This document shows, piece by piece, positions 9,436 through 16,555 of a DNA stretch of 64,000 nt. A program made the position numbers and the translations under genes. A model generated the notes under the pieces. The model made no database searches. It was not told the DNA's origin and saw only the letters and a program-made list of their open reading frames with translations. How positions within the stretch are numbered: position 1 is the first letter of the stretch; every line of letters starts with the position of its first letter. The stretch lies in NCBI RefSeq assembly GCF_003951285.1, contig NZ_RXFQ01000006.1:124001-188000 (forward strand). Direction: 5' to 3'. This DNA is from Variovorax beijingensis (GTDB taxonomy: Bacteria > Pseudomonadota > Gammaproteobacteria > Burkholderiales > Burkholderiaceae_C).

Positions 9436-10067
9436 AGCGTGCCTGGAACCTGCTGCGCGACGTGCTCGACCGCGCCACGATCTACCTGCCCATCATTCTC
9501 ACGGCGGCCGTTGCGCTCGGCACTTACTGGCTCGTGCGCAACGCGCCCAAGCTGCTCGAACCCACGGCCAAGGCCGCGCCCACGCACGAGCCCGACTATT
9601 TCATGCGCGGCTTCGTGATCAAGAACTTCCTGCCCAACGGCGACCTGCGCAGCGAACTCCACGGCAAGGAAGGCCGGCACTATCCCGACACCGACACCGT
9701 CGAGGTCGACGACGTGCGCATGCGCTCCGTGTCGCCGCAGGGCTACACCACCCACGCCACCGCCAATCGCGGCCTCTCGAATTCCGATGGCAGCGAGATC
9801 CAGCTCTTCGGCAACGCCATCGTCATCCGCGACCCGGTGGTGGGCGCCAACGGCAAGTCCACGCCGCGCCTGGAGTTCCGCGGCGATTTCCTGCATGCCT
9901 TCCTCGACACCGAACGCGTGACCTCGAACAAGCCGGTCACGCTCATCCGCGGCAGCGACCAGTTCACCGCCGACAACCTCGACTACGACAACCTGAGCGG
10001 CGTTGCCAACCTGACCGGCCGGGTGCGCGGCGTGCTGATTCCCTCGGCGGCCGGCAAGCCGCGCTGA
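9432..10067 (+). CDS. lptC: LPS export ABC transporter periplasmic protein LptC
   Basis: Bitopic inner-membrane protein that passes LPS from LptBFG to LptA. The 211-residue product has one N-terminal transmembrane helix (about 14-35, TIYLPIILTAAVALGTYWLV), then a beta-rich periplasmic domain (PDYFMRGFVIKNFLPNG, DNLDYDNLSGVANLTGRVRG) typical of the LptC/OstA fold. It overlaps kdsC by four bases. In many proteobacteria lptA and lptB follow; here a dehydrogenase gene follows instead. Confidence 0.92.
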   Translation: MKRAWNLLRDVLDRATIYLPIILTAAVALGTYWLVRNAPKLLEPTAKAAPTHEPDYFMRGFVIKNFLPNGDLRSELHGKEGRHYPDTDTVEVDDVRMRSVSPQGYTTHATANRGLSNSDGSEIQLFGNAIVIRDPVVGANGKSTPRLEFRGDFLHAFLDTERVTSNKPVTLIRGSDQFTADNLDYDNLSGVANLTGRVRGVLIPSAAGKPR

Positions 10068-10075
10068 ACCCGCGC

Positions 10076-10858
10076 ATGAGCCCATCCCCGCTTGTCTTCA
10101 TCACCGGCGCATCGAGCGGCATTGGCCAGGCCCTGGCGGCCAGCTTCTACGAGGCGGGCTACCGCCTGGCGCTGGTTGCGCGGCGCACCGCGGAAATCGA
10201 ATCCTGGGCCGGCGAACGCCAGCTGGACCCCGCCCGCTACCAGGTCTATGGCGCCGACGTGGTGCAGACCGACAGCATCGTGGCCGCCGGCGCTGCCTGC
10301 GTCGAGCGCCAGGGCCTGCCCGACGTGGTGATTGCCAACGCCGGCATCAGCGTGGGCATCGACACGGCAGAGCGCGAGGACATCGAGGTGATGGCCCGGA
10401 CCTTCGCCACCAACAACGTCGGCCTGATGGCCACCTTCCATCCTTTCGTGGCGGCAATGAGGCAGCGCGGCAGCGGCCGGCTGGTCGGCATCGCGAGCGT
10501 CGCGGCCATTCGCGGGCTGCCGGGGCACGGCGCCTATTGCGCCAGCAAGGCGGGCGTGGTCGCGTACTGCGAGAGCCTGCGCGGCGAGCTGCACAACAGC
10601 GGCGTCAAGGTCGTCACGCTCTGCCCCGGCTACATCGACACGCCGCTGACCCAGGGCAACCGCTACGGCATGCCCTTTCTCATGAAGGCCCAGGACTTCG
10701 CCGACCAGGCGCTGCGCGCCATCGAGGCCGGCACCAGCTACCGCGTGATTCCCTGGCAGATGGGCGTGGTCGCCAAGCTGATGCGCATGCTGCCGAACGC
10801 GCTGCTCGACCGTGCCGTGCAGGGCCGCGCCCGCAAGAAGCGCAGCGGCGAAGGCTGA
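10076..10858 (+). CDS. Short-chain dehydrogenase/reductase family oxidoreductase
   Basis: The 260-residue product is a classical SDR. It has the nucleotide-binding TGASSGIGQ (about residues 9-17), NAGIS, and the catalytic Ser-Tyr-x3-Lys set (GIASVAA, YCASKAG), followed by the PGYIDTPLT motif. It starts eight bases after the lptC stop, so it is probably co-transcribed with kdsD-kdsC-lptC. The substrate cannot be deduced. Its tail is strongly basic (RARKKRSGEG). A bidirectional-looking terminator follows. Confidence 0.9.
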   Translation: MSPSPLVFITGASSGIGQALAASFYEAGYRLALVARRTAEIESWAGERQLDPARYQVYGADVVQTDSIVAAGAACVERQGLPDVVIANAGISVGIDTAEREDIEVMARTFATNNVGLMATFHPFVAAMRQRGSGRLVGIASVAAIRGLPGHGAYCASKAGVVAYCESLRGELHNSGVKVVTLCPGYIDTPLTQGNRYGMPFLMKAQDFADQALRAIEAGTSYRVIPWQMGVVAKLMRMLPNALLDRAVQGRARKKRSGEG

Positions 10859-10886
10859 TGAATTCGCCGGGGCGGCGGCTCCAATG

Positions 10887-10913
10887 AAAAAGGCTCCCTG
10901 AGGAGCCTTTTTT
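10887..10913 (+). terminator. Intrinsic terminator, usable on both strands
   Basis: AAAAAGGCTCC and GGAGCCTTTTTT form a hairpin with a three-base loop (CTG) flanked by A and T runs. It sits between the convergent SDR gene and the RNA-binding-protein gene and could end transcripts from both sides. Confidence 0.85.
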
Positions 10914-10938
10914 GCTTGTGTGTGCCGGGATGCAGCGT

Positions 10939-11481
10939 TCAGTAGCCGCTGTTGCCGCCGCCACCGTAGCCGCCACCACCGCCGGAGCGGCCACCGCCGC
11001 CACCACGCGGGCCGGCACCGTAGGGGCTGCGGAAGCCGCCATCGCCGCCACCGCCACCACCGCCGGAGCGGCCACCACCACCGCCGCCATAGCCGCCGCC
11101 ACCACCGGAGCGGCCACCGCCACCACCACCGTAGCCGCCACCACCGCCGCCGTAGCCACCGCCACCACCGCCGCCATAACCACCACCGCCGCCGCCGTAG
11201 CCGCCGCCACCACCGCTGCGCGGAGGACGTGCTTCCATGGGACGTGCTTCGTTGACGACGACGCTGCGGCCGCCGAGCGGCTGGCCGTTCATGCCATTGA
11301 TGGCCGCCTGCGCTTCCGCGTCACTGCCCATCTCGACGAAGCCGAAGCCCTTCGAGCGGCCCGTGTCGCGTTCCATCATGACCTTGGCGCTGGTCACCGC
11401 GCCGAATTGTCCAAAAGCCTGTTCGAGATCACTGTCGCGCACCGAATAAGGCAGGTTGCCGACATACAGTTTGTTGCCCAT
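10939..11481 (-). CDS. Glycine-rich RRM RNA-binding protein
   Basis: The 180-residue product has one N-terminal RNA-recognition motif (about residues 1-78) with RNP2 (LYVGNL) and RNP1 (KGFGFVEM). A tail of about 100 residues is almost wholly glycine with regularly spaced Tyr, Arg and Ser (GGGYGGGG and GGRSGGGG units). This is the layout of bacterial/cyanobacterial Rbp-like cold-induced RNA chaperones. The start MGNKLYVG at 11481 is preceded by AGGAGT; the longer open frame upstream is not family-like. The long region upstream may hold a regulatory leader, but nothing specific was recognised. Confidence 0.9.
   Translation of the reverse strand: MGNKLYVGNLPYSVRDSDLEQAFGQFGAVTSAKVMMERDTGRSKGFGFVEMGSDAEAQAAINGMNGQPLGGRSVVVNEARPMEARPPRSGGGGGYGGGGGGYGGGGGGGYGGGGGGYGGGGGGRSGGGGGYGGGGGGRSGGGGGGGDGGFRSPYGAGPRGGGGGRSGGGGGYGGGGNSGY
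10948..11222 (-). repeat. Low-complexity glycine-codon repeat tract
   Basis: This is a continuous run of GGC/GGT codons with interspersed TAC, CGC and TCC codons, encoding the Gly-rich tail of the RRM protein. Many near-identical 9- to 18-base units make the tract prone to copy-number change by slippage. Confidence 0.8.
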
Positions 11482-11737
11482 CAAGGGACTCCTATAAACA
11501 CATAGCAAGAAAAGCGATGGAGTCCCGAAAGCATCACTCAAACGAGAGCCGTCGAGTCGCGCGAAACTGACCGATCACCGAACTGCCTCCCCGGCAAAAT
11601 GAAGAGGGAGGCTCGTGCATTATGGGTGAAATACGTGGAATGCAAGCAGTAATTTGCTGCATCCTGCAGGGCCTCGAAAAATTTAAGAGAAGCTAGCGCA
11701 CGCTTACAAACTCGGCCGATGTCTGCAGCGCAGCAGG

Positions 11738-11743
11738 TAGAAT
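11738..11743 (+). promoter_or_regulatory. Possible -10 box before the Mn riboswitch
   Basis: TAGAAT lies so that transcription would begin near 11750, directly at the 5' edge of the yybP-ykoY aptamer. No clear -35 box is seen. The 11482-11737 stretch between the two divergent genes otherwise shows no recognisable feature. Confidence 0.4.
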
Positions 11744-11750
11744 CCGACCC

Positions 11751-11925
11751 GTCATTGGGGAGTAGCCGCCTTCCATCGCGAGAAGGGCCCGCGTCAACAG
11801 ACTTGTCCTGCCCCACACAGGACATGGCGCGTGCAGTGAACACACCTGGCGAGACCTTTGACCGTGCAACTTCGGGACTATGGCCGAAGGTGTTGCACGG
11901 TCAATTGCGTCCTTCGGCCCAAGGA
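11751..11925 (+). ncRNA. yybP-ykoY manganese riboswitch with expression platform
   Basis: The family hallmarks are present. GGGGAGTAGCC lies at 11757-11767 and GGCGAGACCTTTGACC at 11848-11863. A P1 helix pairs GTCAttGG (11751-11758) with CCttTGAC (11855-11862). Downstream is a typical switch: GACCGTGCAAC (11860-11870) can pair with GTTGCACGGTC (11892-11902), while GGCCGAAGG (11882-11890) can pair with CCTTCGGCC (11911-11919). The first pairing competes with both P1 and the second pairing. The AGGA ribosome-binding site (11922-11925) lies beside the second hairpin and there is no U-run, so translational control is likely. Known members sense Mn2+ and control Mn exporters, which fits the gene that follows. 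Confidence 0.88.
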
Positions 11926-11938
11926 ACCCCTCTCTTTC

Positions 11939-12502
11939 ATGGAAGCTTTTCTCGTTGCAACCGGCGTGGTTGCGCTCGCCGAAATGGGCGACAAGACCCA
12001 GTTGCTGGCTCTCCTGCTCGCGGCGCGTTTCAGGAAACCCTGGCCGATCGTGCTCGGGATCTTCGCGGCCACCATCGTCAACCACGCGCTGGCCGGTGCG
12101 GTCGGCAACTGGATCACCCACTGGCTCGGGCCCGACATGCTGCGCTGGATCCTGGGCGGCTCGTTCATCGCGATGGCGGCGTGGATGCTGATTCCCGACA
12201 AGCTCGACGAAGACGACGCCCCCGCGGCCACCCACTACGGGGTCTTCGGCACCACGCTGGTCGCGTTCTTCCTGGCCGAAATGGGCGACAAGACCCAGAT
12301 CGCGACCGTCATGCTGGCCGCCCGCTTCACGCAGGACTACGTCTGGGTGGTCGCCGGCACGACGCTCGGCATGATGCTGGCCAACGCGCCGGTGGTGTGG
12401 CTCGGCGAGAAGATCGTGCGGCGCGTGCCCATCAAGCTGGTGCACGGCATCTCGGCCGCGATCTTCCTCGTGCTCGGCCTCGTGATGATCGTCGGCTGGT
12501 AG
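11939..12502 (+). CDS. TMEM165/GDT1 family protein, probable manganese exporter (MneA-like)
   Basis: Predicted inner-membrane protein of the UPF0016/GDT1 family. The 187-residue product has two homologous halves, each with the signature E-M-G-D-K-T-Q (AEMGDKTQLLALLL near residue 17 and AEMGDKTQIATVML near 118), and six hydrophobic helices. Bacterial members export Mn2+. An upstream Mn2+ riboswitch supports that role here. The ATG at 11939 begins MEAFLVATG as in the family; the longer open frame upstream runs through the riboswitch and is not coding. Confidence 0.93.
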   Translation: MEAFLVATGVVALAEMGDKTQLLALLLAARFRKPWPIVLGIFAATIVNHALAGAVGNWITHWLGPDMLRWILGGSFIAMAAWMLIPDKLDEDDAPAATHYGVFGTTLVAFFLAEMGDKTQIATVMLAARFTQDYVWVVAGTTLGMMLANAPVVWLGEKIVRRVPIKLVHGISAAIFLVLGLVMIVGW

Positions 12503-12515
12503 CGCGGCGGGGCGA

Positions 12516-12521
12516 TATACT
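12516..12521 (+). promoter_or_regulatory. Probable -10 box for the metXW leader
   Basis: TATACT starts 14 bases past the stop of the preceding gene. Transcription would begin at about 12528, exactly at the 5' end of the SAM-II aptamer. The -35 region is not well conserved. Confidence 0.45.
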
Positions 12522-12525
12522 GCCG

Positions 12526-12577
12526 CCTGCGCCGATTTGCTACAGCTTGCGGGCGCTTAATAAATTCAGCTAAAGAC
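12526..12577 (+). ncRNA. SAM-II riboswitch
   Basis: The 52-base element matches the SAM-II consensus. GCGCCGATTT (12529-12538) is followed by a CTTGC element and GGGCGC, which pairs back to the 5' GCGCC. Then comes ATAAAT, and AGCTAAA (12568-12574) provides the pseudoknot strand. Known members bind S-adenosylmethionine and repress methionine genes. It lies 59 bases before the metX start. A terminator hairpin lies between aptamer and gene. Confidence 0.9.
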
Positions 12578-12597
12578 AGTCAAGTTGGCGAACAAGC

Positions 12598-12630
12598 AAC
12601 CCGGCTCGTTTTTGGCGAGGCCGGGTTTTT
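12598..12630 (+). terminator. Intrinsic terminator in the metX leader (attenuator)
   Basis: AACCCGGCTCG (12598-12608) pairs with CGAGGCCGGGTT (12616-12627, one bulged G) and is followed by a T-run. It sits between the SAM-II aptamer and the metX ATG five bases later. This position suggests transcription attenuation, or that the hairpin masks translation initiation. Confidence 0.8.
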
Positions 12631-12635
12631 CATTG

Positions 12636-13811
12636 ATGTCGTCACCTCCCTTGGTCGTCACTCCGCAGTCGATGCAGTTCGAGGGCCCGCTGGCCCTGCG
12701 CAGCGGCGCGTCCCTCGGCAGCTACACGCTCGCCTACGAAACCTACGGCAGCCTGAACGCGGAGCGCAGCAACGCGGTGCTGGTGTGCCATGCGCTCAAT
12801 GCCTCGCACCACGTGGCCGGCACCTACGAAGGCCAGGCGCGGTCCGAGGGCTGGTGGGACAACATGGTGGGTCCGGGCAAGCCGGTCGACACCGACCGCT
12901 TCTTCGTGATCGGTGTGAACAACCTCGGCTCCTGCTTCGGCTCCACCGGCCCGATGCACGCCGATCCCGCCACCGGCCGCGTCTATGGCGCGGACTTTCC
13001 GGTGGTCACGGTCGAAGACTGGGTCGATGCGCAGGCGGCGCTGCTTGACGCGCTCGGCATCCGCACGCTCGCGGCCGTGATGGGCGGCAGCCTGGGCGGC
13101 ATGCAGGCGCTGTCGTGGACGCTGCAGTACCCCGATCGCGTGCGGCATGCCGTGGTGGTGGCCAGCGCGCCCAACCTCACGGCCGAGAACATCGCCTTCA
13201 ACGAAGTGGCGCGCCGCGCCATCGTCACCGATCCCGACTTCCACGGTGGCCATTTCTACGAGCATGGCGTGATCCCCAAGCGGGGCCTGCGCATCGCGCG
13301 GATGATCGGCCACATCACCTACCTGAGCGACGACGTCATGAACGCGAAGTTCGGCCGCATCCTGCGCAGCGCGGTTGAGGGCGAGGCGGCGGGGCTCGAC
13401 TACCGCTACTCCACGCAGGATGTCGAGTTCCAGATCGAGAGCTACCTGCGCTACCAGGGCGACAAGTTCAGCGAATACTTCGACGCCAACACCTATCTCC
13501 TGATCACGCGAGCGCTCGACTACTTCGACCCCGCGCGCTCGCACGGCGGCAACCTCAGCGCGGCTTTCGCCGGTGCCACGGCCAAGTTCCTGCTCGTGAG
13601 CTTCAAGACCGACTGGCGCTTCTCGCCCGCGCGCAGCCGCGAGCTGGTGAAGGCGCTGCTCGACAACCGCCGCAACGTGAGCTACGCCGAGATCGACGCG
13701 CCGCACGGGCACGACGCCTTCCTGCTCGACGACGTGCGCTACATGGGCGTGGTGCGTTCCTACTTCGAGCGCGTGGCGCAAGAAGTGCTGGCCGAAGGGA
13801 GCGCATCGTGA
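12636..13811 (+). CDS. metX: Homoserine O-acetyltransferase/O-succinyltransferase MetX
   Basis: Acylates homoserine in methionine synthesis. The 391-residue alpha/beta hydrolase shows [20 protein letters not shown] with the nucleophile Ser, FKTDWRFSP (catalytic Asp region) and APHGHDAFL (catalytic His). The ATG at 12636 aligns with the family. An in-frame TTG at 12585 would start before the leader terminator and is unlikely. No good ribosome-binding site is visible before 12636 other than GAGG inside the terminator hairpin, which would couple translation to its folding. The gene overlaps metW by four bases. Confidence 0.94.
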   Translation: MSSPPLVVTPQSMQFEGPLALRSGASLGSYTLAYETYGSLNAERSNAVLVCHALNASHHVAGTYEGQARSEGWWDNMVGPGKPVDTDRFFVIGVNNLGSCFGSTGPMHADPATGRVYGADFPVVTVEDWVDAQAALLDALGIRTLAAVMGGSLGGMQALSWTLQYPDRVRHAVVVASAPNLTAENIAFNEVARRAIVTDPDFHGGHFYEHGVIPKRGLRIARMIGHITYLSDDVMNAKFGRILRSAVEGEAAGLDYRYSTQDVEFQIESYLRYQGDKFSEYFDANTYLLITRALDYFDPARSHGGNLSAAFAGATAKFLLVSFKTDWRFSPARSRELVKALLDNRRNVSYAEIDAPHGHDAFLLDDVRYMGVVRSYFERVAQEVLAEGSAS

Positions 13812-14395
13812 GCGATATTGAAACCCAGCGGCTCATCGCCAACCTCGTGCCCGAGGGCGCGCGCGTGCTCGACCTCGGCTGCGGCGACGGCGCCCTGCTC
13901 GACCTGCTGCAGCGCGAGCGCGGCTGCACCGGCTACGGCGTGGAAATTGCCGACGGCAACGTGCTGCAGTGCATCCGCCGCGGCGTCGACGTGATCCAGC
14001 TGAATCTCGATGAAGGCCTGGCGATGTTCGACGACGCCTCGTTCGACGTGGTGCTGCAGATCGACACGCTGCAGCATCTGCGAAACGCCGAGATCATGCT
14101 GCGCGAAACCGCGCGCGTGGGCCGCATCGGCATCGTGGCCTTTCCCAACTTCGCGCACTGGCCCAACCGCATCAGCATTGCGCGCGGCCGCATGCCGGTG
14201 ACGCGCCGCCTGCCCTACCAGTGGTACGACACGCCCAACATCCGGGTCGGCACCTTCAAGGATTTCGAGGTGCTGGCGCAGAAGAACAGCCTGCGCGTGC
14301 TCGATGCCTTCGGCGTGCAGGAAGGCCGCAGCGTGCGCTGGCTGCCCAATGCGCGCGCGGGCACGGCCGTGTTCAAGTTCGAGCGGGAGCGCTGA
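13808..14395 (+). CDS. metW: Methionine biosynthesis protein MetW
   Basis: Partner of MetX in many proteobacteria; it belongs to the class I methyltransferase fold and is thought to be needed for full MetX activity. The 195-residue product has the glycine-rich motif [12 protein letters not shown] (about residues 19-30), GYGVEI, and the conserved NFAHWPNR and [11 protein letters not shown] stretches. It starts with GTG inside the metX stop (GTGA overlap), so it is translationally coupled and falls under the SAM-II element. Confidence 0.93.
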   Translation: MSDIETQRLIANLVPEGARVLDLGCGDGALLDLLQRERGCTGYGVEIADGNVLQCIRRGVDVIQLNLDEGLAMFDDASFDVVLQIDTLQHLRNAEIMLRETARVGRIGIVAFPNFAHWPNRISIARGRMPVTRRLPYQWYDTPNIRVGTFKDFEVLAQKNSLRVLDAFGVQEGRSVRWLPNARAGTAVFKFERER

Positions 14396-14432
14396 GCGAT
14401 TCCGCGCCCCGACTGAAAACAACGGCCGCTCC

Positions 14433-15023
14433 ATGAGCTTCACGCTCTCGCAACCGGCGCACAGCGAGCTGCTGATCAAGAAGAGCCGCTTCATCGGCTG
14501 CGTGCAGCCGGTGGCCGACCGGGCCGCGGCCCTGGCCGTGGTGGCATCCCTGCGCAGCGAGCATCCTGCCGCCGCGCATGTCTGCTGGGCGCTCATGGCG
14601 GGCGGCCAGTCGGCCGCCAACGACGACGGCGAGCCGGGCGGCACGGCCGGGCGCCCCATGCTCGAAGTGCTGCGGCACCAGCAGCTCGAAGGCGTGCTCG
14701 CCACGGTGGTGCGGTACTTCGGCGGCGTCAAGCTGGGTGCGGGCGGACTCGTGCGGGCCTACACCGATGCGGTGGCGCAGGCCTGCCTCGGAGCCGCGCT
14801 GGTGCCGCTGGTGCGCCAGCAGCTGCTGCAATGCAGCGTGCCCTATGCGCTCGAAGGGCTGGTGCGGCGCGAGATTGCCGCGGCGGCCGGCGCTTCGCTG
14901 GTGGACGTGCGGCATGGCGACGCGGTGGACTTCACGTTCACGCTGCCCGAGCCCGACGCGAATGCCTTCATCGCCCGCCTCGACGATGCTGCGCAAGGGC
15001 GCGCCGTCTGGCCGCGGGCGTGA
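14433..15023 (+). CDS. YigZ/IMPACT family protein (UPF0029)
   Basis: The 196-residue product has the N-terminal UPF0029 domain (KKSRFIGCVQPV, DDGEPGGTAGRPML, VVRYFGGVKLGAGGLVRAY) and a C-terminal DUF1949-like ferredoxin fold. This family is linked to translation control by its eukaryotic relative IMPACT; the bacterial role is unclear. The frame is open further 5' through metW, but MSFTLSQPA at 14433 is the family-like start. Its last 56 bases overlap the convergent ion-channel gene. Confidence 0.88.
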   Translation: MSFTLSQPAHSELLIKKSRFIGCVQPVADRAAALAVVASLRSEHPAAAHVCWALMAGGQSAANDDGEPGGTAGRPMLEVLRHQQLEGVLATVVRYFGGVKLGAGGLVRAYTDAVAQACLGAALVPLVRQQLLQCSVPYALEGLVRREIAAAAGASLVDVRHGDAVDFTFTLPEPDANAFIARLDDAAQGRAVWPRA

Positions 15024-15900
15024 GCCGCCGCGCGGGCGCGGCCACGGCCGAGGGCGGGGTCATCGCCAGCACGCCGCGCGACGCGAGCGCCACGGGCACC
15101 GGCGTGTCGTCGTCGGGACCGCGCCGCGCCATCTCGGCCGTCACGATGCCGGTCGGCACGGCCAGCACACCCCAGCCGAGCAGCATCATCACCGAGGCAA
15201 TCGCGCGGCCGAGGTCCGTCTTGGGCACAAGGTCGCCGAAGCCCACCGTGGCCATGGTCGAGATGGCCCAGTAGATCGCCACCGGAATGCTCGTGAAGCC
15301 GTGCACCGGGCCTTCCACCACGTACATCAGCGTGCCCATCACCAGCACCACCAGCATCACGAAGCCCACGAACACCGTGATCTTGCGCCGGCTCGCGGCC
15401 ACGGCCGAGACCAGCGCGCGGTATTCCACCGAGTAGCGCGACAGCTTGAAGATGCGGAACACGCGCACAAGCCGCAGAACGCGCACGTCGATCAGGTAGG
15501 CGAGCTCGGGCGCGAACGCCACCAGGAAGGTCGGCAGCAGCGCGAGCAGGTCGATCACGCCATAGAAGCTCAGCGCATAGCGCAGCGGCTTGTTCACGCA
15601 GGCGAGCCGTGCGATGTACTCGAGCGTGAACAGGATGGTGAACGCCCATTCGAGTGTGTTGAGCACGGGCCGCCACTGTTCGCGGATCGACTGCACGCTG
15701 TCGAGGATCACCACCAGCACGCTGGCCACGATCACGGCGATCAAGGCCAGGTCGAAAAGCAGGCCCGCACGCGTGTCGGCCTCGAAGATCACCGTGAACA
15801 GCTGGCGCCGCCAGCCGCTGGCAGGCTTGTCGAAGCGCGAGTCGATGGTCGAGGAGATCGCGAGGCTCCGGGCGACAGGTGCGGTGTTCGATCGGGTCAT
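14968..15900 (-). CDS. Voltage-gated potassium channel-like ion transporter
   Basis: The 310-residue product has six membrane helices, a charged S4-like segment (DVRVLRLVRVFRIFKLSR, about residues 138-155), and a pore with the K+ selectivity filter TVGFGD (about 233-238). This is the layout of a six-helix Kv-type channel. The C-terminal tail is basic and Ala/Arg-rich, and its last codons lie opposite the end of the yigZ-like gene. It is divergent from bactofilin. Gating and physiological role are not evident. Confidence 0.9.
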   Translation of the reverse strand: MTRSNTAPVARSLAISSTIDSRFDKPASGWRRQLFTVIFEADTRAGLLFDLALIAVIVASVLVVILDSVQSIREQWRPVLNTLEWAFTILFTLEYIARLACVNKPLRYALSFYGVIDLLALLPTFLVAFAPELAYLIDVRVLRLVRVFRIFKLSRYSVEYRALVSAVAASRRKITVFVGFVMLVVLVMGTLMYVVEGPVHGFTSIPVAIYWAISTMATVGFGDLVPKTDLGRAIASVMMLLGWGVLAVPTGIVTAEMARRGPDDDTPVPVALASRGVLAMTPPSAVAAPARRLTPAARRRALAQHRRGGR

Positions 15901-16004
15901 CTTGCAGGGCCGGGGTCACGGGAGAGTGTCGTTATCGGGCGTCCGGGGACTTATTCAGTTACGTTTCTTGCGCAATGAAGTGCCGCAGGCCGCGAGCGGG
16001 TTCT

Positions 16005-16010
16005 TACGAT
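16005..16010 (+). promoter_or_regulatory. Possible -10 box of the bactofilin gene
   Basis: TACGAT lies 26 bases before the chosen TTG start. No convincing -35 box is seen. Confidence 0.3.
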
Positions 16011-16035
16011 AGTCGTTTTGTTGAGGAGCTCCCCA

Positions 16036-16551
16036 TTGGCCACACAGTCCCCCTTTTTCGGCAAGCGTGATCGTGATACCGACTCGTTGACCTCTCGCCC
16101 CGCGCCGTTGGTGGGCTCGGGCACCAATCTCTCGGGCTCGCCCGTCAATCCTTCGTCGCTGACCGCGCAGCAAGGGGGCCTCTCCGCGGCGGCCGCACCG
16201 GCCAAGGAAGGCGGCAGCAAGCTCACCGTCGGCCCCAACATCAAGCTCAAGGGCGTCGAGATCACCGATTGCGACACGCTCGTGGTCGAAGGCCTGGTCG
16301 AAGCGACCATGGACTCGCGCCTGATGCAGATCGCCGAACAGGGGGAGTTCAAGGGCTCGGCCGAGATCGACATCGCCGAGATCCGCGGCGTGTTCGACGG
16401 CAATCTCACGGTGCGCGAAAAGCTCGTGATCCACTCGACCGGCAAGGTCACCGGCAAGATCCGCTACGGCAAGATCGTGATCGAGGAAGGCGGCCAGCTG
16501 TCCGGCGAAATCAGCTTCGGCGCCAAGCCGTCGCTGCAAGCCGCAGCCTGA
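16036..16551 (+). CDS. Bactofilin (polymer-forming cytoskeletal protein)
   Basis: Bactofilins self-assemble into nucleotide-free filaments and scaffold envelope proteins. The 171-residue product has a disordered N-terminus, then a right-handed beta-helix domain (about residues 60-165) made of short repeats such as VEGLVEATMD, GEFKGSAEI, REKLVIHSTGKVTGKI and GGQLSGEISFG. A TTG at 16036 is chosen as start because GAGGAG lies at 16022-16027, eight bases upstream; the earlier TTG at 16018 has no such site. It converges with the DUF72 gene four bases away. Confidence 0.9.
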   Translation: MATQSPFFGKRDRDTDSLTSRPAPLVGSGTNLSGSPVNPSSLTAQQGGLSAAAAPAKEGGSKLTVGPNIKLKGVEITDCDTLVVEGLVEATMDSRLMQIAEQGEFKGSAEIDIAEIRGVFDGNLTVREKLVIHSTGKVTGKIRYGKIVIEEGGQLSGEISFGAKPSLQAAA

Positions 16552-16555
16552 CCGA

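Noticed and set aside
10939..11220. CRISPR-like or tandem repeat array
   Set aside because: The repeats are codon-level Gly repeats in a single reading frame with no spacers.
11538..11843. 101-codon minus-strand open frame between the RRM gene and the Mn exporter
   Set aside because: It crosses the riboswitch on the opposite strand, has no homologue I recognise and no good ribosome-binding site.
11719..12573. Plus-strand open frame running through both riboswitches
   Set aside because: It is out of frame with the transporter gene and covers structured RNA; not coding.
12585..12635. TTG at 12585 as the start of metX
   Set aside because: It would place the terminator hairpin inside the coding sequence, and the extra 17 residues are not found in the MetX family.
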